62,000 nucleotides of DNA from Phoronis australis (lineage: Eukaryota > Phoronida > Phoronidae). Positions 1-12,634 of this stretch are shown here, in pieces (the first letter of the stretch is position 1; each line of letters opens with the position of its first letter). The stretch spans positions 1,108,518 through 1,170,517 of the forward strand of contig NMRA01000022.1 in the NCBI GenBank assembly GCA_002633005.1. Direction: 5' to 3'. Made by a program: the position numbers and the translations under genes. The notes under the pieces are model-generated. The model worked only from the letters and a program-made list of their open reading frames with translations, was not told the origin of the DNA and searched no databases.

Positions 1-870
1 AAGTATGTTTACCTTGTGAAAGGTTTTGAACTTATTGCCAATAGACAGACAGCACTACATGTATGAAGAGTAAGCAGAATTTGCGGGAAAGTGGGGTGCA
101 GACAGCCAGTTCAGTTATCGGTATTCACCACTATTGATTTCTGTCTATCAGTATATGTCATACATGTAGCTAAGCAAGGGTATAAATACAGTGGCCACAT
201 TCTGTTCAAGATACATTCTCAAAAACGCTGTTACATGGTTTTAAGTTATCGCCACTGACTTCGTTTTTGTTTTATCCAACCATTTTTTTCATAGAATCAC
301 AAAAGTCCTAACTTTGATAGCTTTTCATACGGAAAACGAACATATTTTTATAAACAATTCTAACATTGTTTTGGAGAAAAGTGCAGAAAACATAATATAC
401 GTATATGGAAGTTTCAATTGAATCCAATCGGTCATTTCCGAGAGACGATGTTTCGAAATTAGTCAATGTTTTTAGAGATTGAAATGTTCTTAATCAATCT
501 CAGAGAACAAGCTGCTTCATTATAGACACATTAGTTTAACGTCATTTCGTTTCAATTTCCCCTGTCACTGAACCCAACATTGTAATTCACAAAATGGAAA
601 ATTCAATGAACTAAGCTTTTGATCCCCGTATTATCCGATGGCCAATTTCGCCAACACATATTTTAGGGGATTCTCCCAGTAAGTGAGAGCCACGGAGGCA
701 AAGCCAAACAAACTACCTTGAACACTGCCACTAGCGACAGCCACGAAAAATTGGATTTTTTTTGTTTATTCCGGTTATGGATAGGTTTGGCATAATAAAA
801 ACTCGTCATAACGTTGCGTGAAGTATGGGGTTTTCTTGTGACGAGGGTGGTAGATCGATGATTGAAGTCC
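1..870. other. No feature recognised
   Basis: AT-rich non-coding sequence with stops in all frames. A minus frame (663-962) runs into MITE copy 1 and is not a gene. Confidence 0.6.
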
Positions 871-1020
871 AGCCTCCCGTTCAGTAACGCTAGGACCTCG
901 CGAAAAAAATAAATCTTCGCAAGATTACGTGAGTCATTGATGTGTAAATTAAATGAGAACACGTGAATTTGGCTACATTTCAGCTAGGTCCTAGCGTATT
1001 GGTTTTAGCGTTACTGAGCA
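871..1020. mobile_element. CTAGGACCT MITE, copy 1
   Basis: This is a ~150-bp element with inverted ends: CGTTCAGTAACGCTAGGACC at the left, and CTAGGTCCTAGCG ... GCGTTACTGAGC at the right. The middle holds the shared GATTACGTGAG core and a half-conserved AACACGTGA. Five copies occur in the window. Confidence 0.8.
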
Positions 1021-4000
1021 CACACCCGGTTTGCCCCATGTCACATGCTGGGTACGGACATTTGTTTACTACTTATCCGAGATCAAAGGTTACAGGGCGG
1101 TCACTCAAATAGAATCTTCCGCCAGGTACCGAGCGGCTTTGTATACACTTAGTCCTTTTATTCATCCAAGTCGCCATAATATTGAGTCATCGAGACGTAC
1201 TTACCTGTACTAGAATCAAATGGTGCCAGGGAAACAAAGACAAAACGTGGTCTTGATCCTGAGGGAGCGGCGCGTCTACAACTTATGCATGACCGTCGGC
1301 GTTGAAAAAGAATGCTGCCGGTCGCAGTGTGATGATGAACACAGCAAGGTGTGAAAAGAGATAAATCCTCACCCACATTATTCAATTCAATTTATAACTT
1401 GACATTTCGATGTTTCGATCTCATACGACATGCTTTAACTACTGATTCGATTTTTGTTATCCATTTCTTACATCGGTGGGTTTACTTATCGTACCGAATT
1501 AGTTATTCGTTATGTCCAATCGAAGACAAGCTTACATTCAGCACGTAAGAGCATTTACGTGGTCACTTAATAAGAATCTGCAACATTATTAAAATTGCCT
1601 TGCATCCATGTTGAAAGTCTCCCGCTATTTTGAGATTTCAGAGCACGGGCCTGATTGGCCTATATGAACTGATTAAAAGTGCGCGTTGAATAAGAGCAGA
1701 AGAATGGTCGTTAAGTAACTAATAAGTACGCAGATTTGGCGCATAAAAGTAGCTCCATAATGCGTTACTTAGGTAGCCAGTAACACAACATACATGTAGA
1801 AGTTGGGACATGGAACAGCAGTTGCAACGCTCATTAGTTCTCTTCGGTTGCAGTTAACCGATGTTTGCCGTTCAAAACGAAACAGTTCAATTTTCAATGG
1901 CTGATTTAGTTTTTATGGTCAGCGATGCCAAACAAGAGGGAGGAAGACTGTCTAGTGTGCAACAGTTATCAATGACATCCATCTCCTTTCCCTAACCGGC
2001 CAAATTAAAGATGCTGATCATAAAAGTCCTGGTGCTGGGGCAAGTGCCATTCGTGTAATCCCAACCGGTGAACAGCATTCATACATCAGTGGGAAACGTG
2101 ATCGTAACGTCTAATGTTACAATTTACGCATGTACACTGTGCATGTCCGTAAGACTACTGCTGTTGCAGTGACTTCTAGCGATTTATTGCTACCGAGTAT
2201 AATTCTGTACAGTGTACGTTCAAATACCAAAACCCGAATATGATTAAAAGAACTTATGAAACGTAAACAATCAGTACTTTGAAGCTTATTTAAAACACGG
2301 CATGACCTTCACCACCGTGACAACTGAATATGCATATTTGATCATTATATGTCCGTTACTCATAGATCTGCTAAGTGAAGAAAGATGAAATACTCCTATT
2401 TGTGGTTTAAGAATGTGACTCTATAAACAACTTCTGTATACACGGATCAGCAGCATGGTGGCATCATACATGTACACATGCTTTCCGTTATCGATCCGCC
2501 ATGATAATCTTACTGTACATGTATGTCTGTATCAAAAATGAAACGTCCGAGTCAACGGCTACTGTAACCGAAGATCTCAGTCTGGTTTGCTCGTATACAA
2601 GTCAAAATTTCACAGCACTTCACGGCATTAAGATGGTTGTTACTTTTTGGCGAATGCAGAGATGTCACTGAGAGCTCAGTGCTGACATCACAGCTACCTG
2701 ATAACGACAGCCGCAACTATCAAAATACAACATTGCGGTTGTAACTGTATGTATACCACACGCGTCGCAGTACTGTTCCCGGAATAAGTACCTATCGGTT
2801 TTCCTTGGGACTGCATGCACATATTGTTAAAGTCTATGGGACAAAGGGTTTTTCATTAAAAAAAAAAAAAAAAACAAATTCGCGGTGTAGCATTGTAGCC
2901 ACGTCAAATACATGTCGTCGGCCAGCCTCTCAAAATCTCTTTTCAGACGTGCATAATTCTTGTCCGAAAAGTTGTGGGCCGGGTGTTTTCGCTGTTGCAT
3001 TCACGAACAAGCGTCAGGATGGGTGCGGACACTACAGAGACAAGAAATAAATTACGACTGGATTCATGCCAAAATCAGTTTAAAACTCTGCCGGACAAGG
3101 TACCCCACTGGAACAGAGGAGTCCTGGATTACATAGCGACACTCGAATCTTCGCTTATTGACCCAAAATGCCTCAGTATCCGTCAAGCAATTTTGTTCCT
3201 TGCCGTTTTAACGCCACTAGAGTTCCACTTATTTTTTGATGTCTTCGTCGTATCCTTTACAAGTGTTTTCAGCTAATTACTGTAATGGTTCGTCCAGTGC
3301 CTACAAAGCAGTGATGTTGTACTGCTGTGCTGCGCTGTGTGCTGGAAAGCTGACAGGAGTAACTTAGATACGTGGATGCGTGAAGTTCGTCACCTTCCCA
3401 ACATGAATCGAAGACAGTTCGTCGTGTCAATTTTGAACTGAACAGAATCCACTTTCTTGAAGACACCGTTCAATTCCGGTACATTTAAACGGTTGAAATG
3501 GGGAATATTTCCATGGCTGTACACCTCGACGTGAAAGTGATCCTGACAAGGTCAAAATATTACGGTCAATAGAAAACAACGCGCTTTCTTAGTTTCGGGA
3601 CGAAGGGGAGTTCTATCGCTGTGTAATCCGGGGCGGCTCTATTTGTTGAGTCAAGTTAATCGGGACAACTGGACAAGGGTTGGTTTGTCGATGATTTGCA
3701 ATGATTTTCGACTAACAGGAAGGTTGTACATGTACAATGTGTCCCTGTCACCGCTGAACTGAGTAAAAAGTAAAAAATAAACAACAATGCACTTCGCCGG
3801 CGAAAACATAATGGAAAAAGTTTATGCCTGTAGACCTTTAATAAGCTGGTAAGAGATTTGTATGTTGTTCACAATCAGCATACGTGCTAGTGCTAAACCA
3901 TTTACTAAGCACAATTCCAAATCACACAACTGAACGGTTTGTATCATGTACACGGCCTGATAGTTCTTTTATCTCATATTCCTGTAGGTTTTCAACGTTT

Positions 4001-4235
4001 CGCTCCATAGTGTATATAGGGCCTACATGTACACATTTCTGCAAATGCACTTGTAGAACGGCATATGTCAAGACTGACATGTTTCGCGAAGTCAAACATG
4101 TGGTCCACTACTCCGCAACCTGTCATCTGACACAATGTCGATTTGGGTAATTGGACGAAGCATTGCTCGAAGAAAAAATCTGATTACAGGAGCATTTGTT
4201 CGAGGTGGAAAGAAAGACATCAACGACTTTCTAAG
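1021..4235. other. No gene recognised; one unassigned frame at 2974-3276
   Basis: The plus frame 2974-3276 has a fair composition and a Met (3019) in reasonable context, but it matches no family I know and shows no clear donor or acceptor. An A-run at 2858-2874 could be an old retroposed tail. The rest shows dispersed ACATGTA motifs only. Confidence 0.5.
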
Positions 4236-4371
4236 GGGGCCATCTTTGCCCCCTCCTAAAAATCTCCCCGATCCCATTTAGAAGTTCGGGGGTGCGAATG
4301 TCTGACGGGAAAATCTTTGCTAATACTCTGCCCTGGCCCCCCTAACTAAAAATCCTGGATGAGACCCTGTT
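4236..4371. mobile_element. GGCGGATC/hAT-like non-autonomous element, copy 1
   Basis: It ends in GGCCCCCCTAACTAAAAATCC then TGGATGAGACCCTG. The interior TCGCACCCCCGAA-type box (in inverse form here) and G/C-runs match the copy at 33.67 kb over most of its length. Ends of the CAGxGGCGGATC type are common in hAT elements; that assignment is inference. Confidence 0.6.
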
Positions 4372-4613
4372 CACTGTCTCTACTGGGGCAAGCTAGAGAC
4401 TATCTACTTCAAAACCGCCTCTTCTGTCAAAATCGAATTTTAATTTCGGTCACAAACTGTCAAAAATGGTTTCACTTTCTTTTATTCAATTTAGAAATGA
4501 CCACTGAGCCCAAGAAAAAGTAGCATTTCGTTATGGCTTCAGATCAGGCACAACTTGAAAAGTTTCACGTCACAGTGTGAACGTTCCAGCTCCAGATGAA
4601 ATCGAAGCGACGA

Positions 4614-5346
4614 AGCAGTCAGTGATCAAAACAACAGAGCATTCAGTGTCGTAACACAAAGCCCGATACTAATTGTCGAGTACAACAGATCACTGAACCT
4701 GTGCATATGAAGCTACGACGTGTACATGTACATGTACATGTATTCCTCAATGTCTTCAGTCAGCCTACAGCCTGCAACCAAGGGACACCTAGCTAGTGAC
4801 TACCCCTCCTGCACTGTGTAAGACAGATATATATGTAGCAAATTTCGCTCGAAGTTAATGATGACTCGGTGGCCGAGTGGTGGGAGTGCTGCATTGTCAA
4901 CCCAGATTCAAACACTGTTGTTTACCAGGAAAAATATAAGCCTTGAGTTTATCAGATACTGAGTGCTCGTGACAACCTGAGAAATGTCCGACCGAAACTT
5001 CCAGCCAAGGCAATTATGCTAGAAGTTGCTGTAAGACCAAGGAGTTGTATACACGGTAGGAGCCTTAAAGGAGAATGCCACCCGACTTAATTAGTCATTT
5101 TTACTGTCTTAATCGGTCAAGATTCACTTCACCTCAGATACGGTAGATCTTATCTCACCGAGAGGTGTCGCATTAACCTGTGAGCGGAGGAAGGTGACAA
5201 ACGACGTAGCGACGTCAGTAGTTCTTATGCAGCTAGAGTAAGTGCCGCTTTGGTGTCTGGCGTGTATCTTTATTGCTTGTGCGAACCATGAAGCTGCGAG
5301 AAAAGCGAGTATAATATCGTGTATTTTCGATTTTCTCGAGACACCA
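4614..5346. repeat. Tandem duplicated block, copy 1
   Basis: The 733-bp block is repeated almost exactly at 5348-6079, with one unknown base (5347) at the join. Differences are small indels and substitutions, as expected between alleles. It carries the SINE-like tRNA region and the left part of the TTAA MITE. Confidence 0.9.
4861..4925 (+). repeat. tRNA-derived SINE head (also at 5591-5655)
   Basis: The sequence TGGCCGAGTGG fits the RNA polymerase III A box, and AGATTCAAACA fits a B box 24 bp further on. The spacing is tRNA-like, but no cloverleaf closes, so this is a SINE head or tRNA relic, not a working tRNA. The second occurrence is part of the tandem duplicated block. Confidence 0.5.
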
Positions 5347-5347
5347 N

Positions 5348-6079
5348 AGCAGTCAGTGATCAAAACAACAGAGCATTCAGTGTCGTAACACAAAGCCCGA
5401 TAATTGTCGAGTACAACAGATCACTGAGCCTGTGCATATGAAGCTACGACGTGTACATGTACATGTATGCCTCAATGTCTTCAGTCAGCCTACAGCTTAA
5501 GCTGCAACCAAGGGACACCTAGCTAGTGACTTCCCCTCCTGCACCGCTGTGTAAGACAGATATATATGTAGCAAATTTCGCTCGAAGTTAATGATGACTC
5601 GGTGGCCGAGTGGTGGGAGTGCTGCATTGTCAACCCAGATTCAAACACTGTTGTTTACCAGGAAAAATATAAGCCTTGAGTGTATCAGATACTGAGTGCT
5701 CGTGACAACCTGAGAAATGTCCGACCGAAACTTCCAGCCAAGGCAATTATGCTAGAAGTTGCTGTAAGACCAAGGAGTTGTATACACGGTAGGAGCCTTA
5801 AAGGAGAATGCCACCCGACTTAATTAGTCATTTTTACTGTCTTAATCGGTCAAGATTCACTTCACCTCAGATACGGTAGATCTTATCTCACCGAGAGGTG
5901 TCGCATTAACCTGTGAGCGGAGGAAGGTGACAAACGACGTAGCGACGTCAGTAGTTCTTATGCAGCTAGAGTAAGTGCCGCTTTGGTGTCTGGCGTGTAT
6001 CTTTATTGCTTGTGCGAACCATGAAGCTGCGAGAAAAGCGAGTATAATATCGTGTATTTTCGATTTTCTCGAGACACCA
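5348..6079. repeat. Tandem duplicated block, copy 2
   Basis: This is the second copy of the 4614-5346 block. It continues without a break into the rest of the TTAA MITE, so it is the copy with natural flanking sequence on its right. Confidence 0.9.
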
Positions 6080-6404
6080 TAATACTTCGGAGGTGGCTCG
6101 CGGTAGCGAAGAACGAAAATTACGCCCGTATACCAAAAATGAGGCCTTGAAACTTCTCCGTGTCTTTGAATGGCCTGCAATTCGTCCGGTCGCCGGGTTG
6201 TTGATCAGTTTTTGATGATGGAGAATTGAAGTTGGCTATGAAAACATAAACAAGTACAATTAATTCAAGGCGTGAGAATATAACGTTTTATACAGCCTGT
6301 TTCATTACTGAGGCTTCTGTTTGGTCCTCTGTATATGGGATGTGGAAGTACTCGATCTTAATTGATAGAAACTAGGTTGTTTTTTGGGTAGCATTCTCCT
6401 TTAA
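5798..6404. mobile_element. MITE with TTAA ends, ~600 bp
   Basis: The left end is TTAAAGGAGAATGCCACCC and the right end is its inverse, GGGTAGCATTCTCCTTTAA. Both ends carry TTAA, the target duplication used by piggyBac and Kolobok superfamilies. No coding frame of note exists inside. The left half (5066-5346) is repeated in the first copy of the tandem duplication but is cut off there at the single N. Confidence 0.75.
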
Positions 6405-9349
6405 GTATGACTTACAGGTATAAAATAATATGAGATCAGCTATACAATCGCATGCAAAACCTTAGACACCATTTTCGTGCACTTCTAATTGCCTATGGAA
6501 TTGTTTAGAATCTCTGAACTCCGTAATTTACTGTGCGTCTTATAGAGTCTTAATGTACAACAAAAGTGCCTACTGAATCTGCACATATATACAGTAGATT
6601 CATCGTTCCAGGTATCCTTACAGAAACTAATAGGTGAACATATACATGTAGGGTTGCATATACATGTACTCCGCTACAAACACACCTACAGACTAGTATG
6701 ATCAAATAAAGTGCCAATACTAGATTCTACAGTCTCTCGGTTTGCCAATGTACACATTTATGAGCCTGCGAGCCGGGTTCAGGTTAGGAGTCCATAAAAT
6801 TGTCTATATTTGGCTAACTTTGCAACATCGTGTCTCACTGGTTGGTCGAATTCATATACTAAACTTTCCCTTACCTTGCTGTATTCACTGTTCTCACAGA
6901 GTTGGTGTTAGACATTGTTTTAATATGTAGCATGGGGGCTATCAAGGTACGAGATTTTTTAGTATTTTTGAGATTTCATCCTGAACTTGTATCATAATGA
7001 ATCTTGGACATATTTAAACTGTTATTTACAATGAGCGTACCTTTTTGTAGATGTTGCGTGACCCATTGGCGGCGGATTGTATGAAGTTAAAAATCTAGGC
7101 ATTCTACTTTTAGAGATTACATACATTTTTTGAGTTAAATTCTAGTTTTGTACATACATTATTAAAAAGAGATTTGTCGATAATGTCCCTTTTATCCTTA
7201 TATAGAATCTTTACTCTTGTTTAATACGACGTCATTTTTACGTTAGACTCGTTCCAATAAAGTTGGAGTGCGTCTGCTTTCGTCTAATGAATACGTTACA
7301 GAACGACGCCGCCAGTTCCGAATCGGTCCAAGGTATATTGACGTTTCTTTACAGGAAGTAAGACTGCACTTGACTATATTCAGCCAGTACATTTCCCAAC
7401 TTTACGATGTCTGTATGACCCTCTTACCTGAAATCCGCCTTTTCTGTATAAGGGCCCTGGGCGTACCTGTATTATTTGGCTTGTAACTGCTCGTTATTTT
7501 CCCAAAATTCCCGTAAAATCTCCTAGGGAGCAAATAAGGACATCCCTAGTAAAAAGACATCCTTAACACACATGTATTTTTGATATTTTAGATAGATTGG
7601 TCTACCCAGATATTCCCAGCGATACAAGCAATATGAGAAAACACATCCTAACCACTCCAACGTAGTCTTGCAAGTACAAGACAAATTTAATCAGATAAAG
7701 TGCCGTTTTCCCGTCACGACGTCTAATTTCATTAACGGCAAAATGACTAACAAAACCAAAATTGTACTTGCACAATGACCTAGCCACCTACTCAGTAACT
7801 TTCCTGTTAATTCATTTTCATTCTCGGTTGTTTGAGCGAAGGCTAGAACACTGAAGGTGAACTCAACTTCCACTCAACCGTCATGAAATTCCGAGTCGTT
7901 TTGTTTGAATACTTTGGCCTGCACTGAAAGTGAAATAGACTTTTCGTGTTATAAGGGGGGNCAGAACAAAGAACGAAAGGCTAAAAGAAGTAATGATACT
8001 AAACAGACTTAAAGATTCTAGTGGAGACTAGAGGATTGTAAATCAATAAGCCTAGCCATGATTGTATTTGGCATTTGATGCCATTTGTGCAACAGAACGT
8101 TGCTCAGAACGTTTTGTTCAACCTAATTTACAAGCGTTGTAGTTCAAAGATAATTCAAAACTTCGAAGTGCCACCTTGTCATGACTTTGCCCATCCTGAA
8201 ATCACTAAGCAGTGGTTGATTACCGAAGCTAACTGGAAAGTTCAAGTTAACGTCGATATTTACGCCTACATAATGAAAGCGCATCCGGTAACGGAACTCA
8301 ACGGCATAAAAGTGCATGTATCTTGAGCAGTTAGCGGGAAAGTGCCGCCCATCAATTACAGCGGTGAATTAGACGCTCTTTAGTTACACTCGTATTTTAT
8401 GCTAATTGTTAACGTGTAGGACTCAGTGACACAATAACCTTAGAGCATAAAACGTTCTATTTGAAAAAAAAAACATGAACACAAGAGGTTTAAAATCGAC
8501 TAAAATTTATTTATTTGCATTACTCTTACATGTATTTACAGCTGTGTTGTTTAAATGACATGGCGTGTTGATGAAAATTATTTGAAAAGAAATGGGTTCG
8601 CTCAAAACGGAAGCAAAACAGCAGCGTTATTTTTCATTATATAATTTCAGCCTCGGTATAACTGTAAACACTTTTTTCTGCTGACAACAAAGTCTTAAGA
8701 AGACTACAAGCAGTTAATGGGACCAATTATTTTCATCGATTAATTAATTTCTGTGATGTTCTCAGCTAGTTCCTGTTTACGTTTTTGCAGCTTTTGGATT
8801 TCTGATCCCGGCAGTGCAAGGTCATTAGCCAAATACTCACTTAAGGTGGAAAGAACTTCGCTGAAAACCTTTTTCGGTCTTTCTTGTTTACAGATCTAAA
8901 AATTTCCAGAAATTTCCGCATCGGAGTATTCTGTAATTCTGGAGTCTAGTATATTACACAGTGGGCACATATAATGAGTTTTGGAGCTGATGGCTATGTT
9001 TGTGCTAAATTATTGACAATTGTACAATGACTAACTTAGTAACTAACTTAAGTTTAAAACACGACACAGCTCTGTTTCTTACGATAACTTTAAGGAACTT
9101 CATGGTGCTTCCTTCTGTGGTTTGTCAACAAAACCTAACATGGGAGGAATTTGTAAACATTTTGGTATCTTTTGAACTGTTCAAAGGCATGGAACGCGAG
9201 TTCTATTACTGAAAATAATTAAGCAAATCGTGTCGAATATACTTTTTGGGATGCTAACGTGAGAACTATTCACTTTGAATATTGCAAGAATTTCTGGAAA
9301 AATCAACACATTCACTATAATTGAAAAACAGACGAAATATGTCATTGGA
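6405..9349. other. No gene recognised; unassigned frame at 8075-8326
   Basis: An 83-codon plus frame at 8075-8326 reads unlike random AT-rich sequence (for instance PPCHDFAHPEITKQWLITEA), but I cannot place it in a family and it could be a transposon remnant. A single N lies at 7961 after a G-run. No splice-bounded exon was found. Confidence 0.45.
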
Positions 9350-10085
9350 GGGGACCAGCCCGAAGGCGACTGAAGAACGTTTGTATTATAATAGGGAGCC
9401 TTACCTAAAGCCAGTCAAAAGCGGGCCAATTATGCAATTTTAAAGGAAACCACGAGAAGATGTATGAACATTGGGACCTCCTGTAATAGTCAGGGGCCGT
9501 GACCAAAGGTAGTTAAACAGTGGTGCCTCCAAACTAATGTTGGGTATCCTAGTAATGTAACGCACTTTGCTCTTCGGCAGCCTAAAGACCCTGTGGCCCC
9601 CTTCAAGTGGGCCGCCTATATTAAAATTGACGGTCTCGCTCGTCGGGCGAGGTCACTCATATTAATATATGGAGCCTCGCCAGAAGACAGCCGGAGAGCG
9701 GGGTCCATAGGGGGCCCCGGTCTGCAGCTGCCTTCCGGCGAGGCCCTCTATATTAATATAGAGGCCTTGCTTTTCGATCGCCTTTCAGCGAGGCCTCCTA
9801 TAATAATACAGTCGGCCTCGCTGAAAGGCGGCCGGAGAAAGGGGCCCTCTATATTATTATAGAGGGAACACTCTCCGGCCGCCTTTCGGCGAGGCCGCTT
9901 GTATTGTTATAGAGGGCCTCGCCTAAAGGCGACTGGAGAGCGGGGCCAGCAATATTAATATAGAAGGGCCCCGCTCATTGGCCACCATTTGGCGGTGCCC
10001 TTCTATATTAATATAGATAGCCCCGCTCATCGGCCACCTTTCTGCGGGGCTCTCTATATTAATATAGGGGCCTCGCTTTTGAGGC
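9350..10085. repeat. GC-rich 52-bp hairpin array punctuated by TATATTAATATA
   Basis: In the well-kept part (9748-10067) the palindrome TATATTAATATA or a near form recurs every 49-52 bp. Between them lies a GC-rich unit based on GGCCTCGCCGAAAGGCGGCC followed by GGAGAGCGGGGCC. Units appear in both orientations: forward at 9812 and 9915, reverse at 9864, 9965 and 10017. CGCC-GAAA-GGCG can fold into a short hairpin, and opposed neighbours form longer cruciform arms (AGCGGGGCC/GGCCCCGCT). The array decays toward 9350. The GC content is far above the surroundings. I do not recognise the family; an open frame across it is not a gene. Confidence 0.85.
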
Positions 10086-12634
10086 CGGAAATTCATTTTT
10101 TGCCTATGTCGTTTTAATAAGAATAAAACATTTCAAGTAATAAGCTGTTAAATTCTTTCATCCCGATTTTCAATTCTGTTTTCAAATTCCTCGCTCGATT
10201 ACGTCCAAAGTTGGCCAACTGGTTGCTGCCTTCCACGTCCCCACTAGGCTGTGACGTCTAGAAAATCACTTCTGTGGCTACTTTTGGGGGGGGAACATAA
10301 TTTTGGTGGATATTGATGTCATTAAATGATGTTTTAAAGATTCTAAAAAGTTACTAACGTTTGGATGGCACCTTTTCCTAAAATTGGACCTAAAAATTTT
10401 GAAATTTTGCGAAATTTGGTACAGAAAACCATTATTTAAAAACCAACAACACTGAGCAAAAACTAAATGATAATTTGTCTCGCGTTTGTTTTTTGGAAAT
10501 TACTAGACAAGAACGACAAGTGATAAATGTGAAATGAATTGAAAAAATGATGAAAAAGAAAAACAATTATTTTAGAAGCGTCTCCTCCTGGCCGGCCGTC
10601 AAACACACCATTGCATTCTGAGGTCATATCAAAACAATATTTTTAATAGTTTAGAACTTGATAAAATTTCAAATACTTCGATCCCTTACTAGAACGTTTT
10701 TTAATCTTGATGTTAAACCCTTCACGCCATCGTATGTTCGTTCATGCTTGAATTCGGTTACCATCGATTTTGGTGTGATATTTTAAGCATTTCTTCTTCA
10801 ATGTGTGTAGGTGTAATCAAGAAATAAACGCGAAAATAAAGAAAAATGTGTGACATCATCAGTGGAAGTCCGGTGATCGCCATTGTGTTGTTCTATACCC
10901 GGCCAGTGGAGAGCCGGAATGGTCTCGAAAAGTGTTTAATACTGCCCGAGACGAGTTTTATGAAAAGTTGCGTGAGTGTAGGATGCAGTGATAACATTTG
11001 GACGGACAATACATGTATTTAATGTTTTGTGTTTAAAAAAACGGAAAATCGTCCAAAAATGGCGCCGGTGCACGCTGGGGCAAGCAACCAGTTAAGGCAG
11101 GAACCACGCTGTGCTCAGATTATTTTGAAGACTCGGGATTGGACCTGTCGCAGAAACGAAGATTTGATGAAGGTTTCTCCAAAGTGTAAGCGCACTTGAT
11201 GGACAAAAAGATTGTATTGGGTTGTACCATTGCTGGGAACGTGGTTGTCAGGCACGTAAAGGTATCAGGCTCATCATGATCAAATTGTGAAAAACGCACT
11301 TGGCCTTTGAAGAAATGAAATCAACATGAGCCCTACGCGCCACTCAGAAATGTCAGCTCTGAAGTCAGAACTGTCCGCAGCCGGAGTAGCCGCCGACTTG
11401 GCTTCACTCGCCGCAAACGCAGGTGCGGAAGGGTCCTGTTCGTACGGCCTTTAGCGCGAAGAGTCTGCCGATATGGAGAGGTGTAACCCATTATCTGTTT
11501 CACCTAAGGCATGNCCCCCCCCCTATCCTCCATATGTCACACCATAGTACTTGTCAAGCTCGCTCTTCAAGTCGTTGTAACTTCCAAAATCACTACTATC
11601 CGCTATTGTTAACTGATCAACGTCTTCCACTGGTGACATCACGGGGCGATAAACCAAAACGTCATTATTTTTTAATTTCAAACTCTAGATATTTCCCAAA
11701 TTAACTGTTTCTTTAGTTAGATTTGATGTTATAAAATCATGATTAATACACTGTCTAAATTCTCAAAATTTGCAAATTTAAAATCCATTGTACAAACGCT
11801 TTAAAAGCCGAAGAATTTTGAGTGTTTACACGAACTGTCGTCGATTTCCATGACGTGTTCTTGGTCAGCCGACTTCCAATCAAGCCACTCTCGCCCCTAA
11901 TGTCTGCAATAGTTGACGTTAATAGCCAATAACCCGTAACGGGTGTCTCGACTTATTGAACTCGTCAGAAGCACCAAGCCGAGGGTTTGATTACACATTG
12001 TTCTATATTCAAGGCTATTTCCACGGAAAACTGAACAATCGTATTTACATCAAGCTTTTAGAATATAAGGACAATTGTTACGTCGCGGAATTAAATTAAT
12101 TTCTCAGTTGCAAACGTACAAACATAGGATAGGTCAAACCGAGTACAGACGTCATTACTCAGGTGGATAGGATCTATTCCTGACGTCCACGCGTGTCTGT
12201 GACACACTCTATACACGTATGTACATGTATATACCCAACCGGCGGACGGGCAAAAAAGCCCACCGCCTCTGCTGTTCGCTGTCGTTACCAGCACACAACC
12301 TTGAATGTAAGAAATACACTCATAAAAAGTGTGTTTACAAAAACAAGCTTTCTTATTTTCCGTAGTCTTACATGTTTTTCCCGCGTTGGGGAGAAGCCTC
12401 TTTAGTCTGTCTTGCTCACATAATGAAAACGACATTGAATAAATGAAATGGAGAAGGAAATCAGGTTTGGTTACTTATAAATATAACCAGTTGTTTTGCT
12501 TTGTTAATAAGGCAACTTAGCTCCTAAACTTGAAATATTTTGTTTATGGCGGAATACAAAATAGAGTCAAGCCACACGTAGAACGTTCACCCCAGTCAAC
12601 CCACAGGCGTCCTCAGCTTCTGATCGTCTCAAGC
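10086..12634. other. Mostly featureless, apart from the THAP-like relic
   Basis: Outside 10960-11190 I see no gene. A single N sits at 11514 before a C-run. Short overlapping frames at 12.1-12.4 kb on both strands look like chance. Confidence 0.5.
10960..11190 (+). pseudogene. Broken THAP-type zinc finger reading frame
   Basis: One frame reads MKSCVSVGCSDN, like the first Cys-x4-Cys pair of a THAP domain. A second reads KKRKIVQKWRR, like the central basic/Trp segment. A third reads TTLCSDYFEDSGLD, like the closing C--HF motif but with Tyr in place of His. The order is right, but stops and frameshifts separate the parts. THAP domains occur in P-element-type transposases as well as host proteins, so this is probably a transposon relic. 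Confidence 0.45.

Noticed and set aside
4861-4925. Functional tRNA gene
   Set aside because: A and B boxes are present, but no acceptor or anticodon stem closes; the same holds at 15410-15476 and 19520-19595.
5124-6180. Two near-identical minus-strand frames (5124-5393 and 5857-6180)
   Set aside because: They are the same sequence in the two duplicated blocks and lie within the TTAA MITE; no protein family is visible.
9593-9862. Frame of 89 codons with clean composition
   Set aside because: It reads across the GC-rich 52-bp hairpin array; its regularity reflects the repeat, not a protein.
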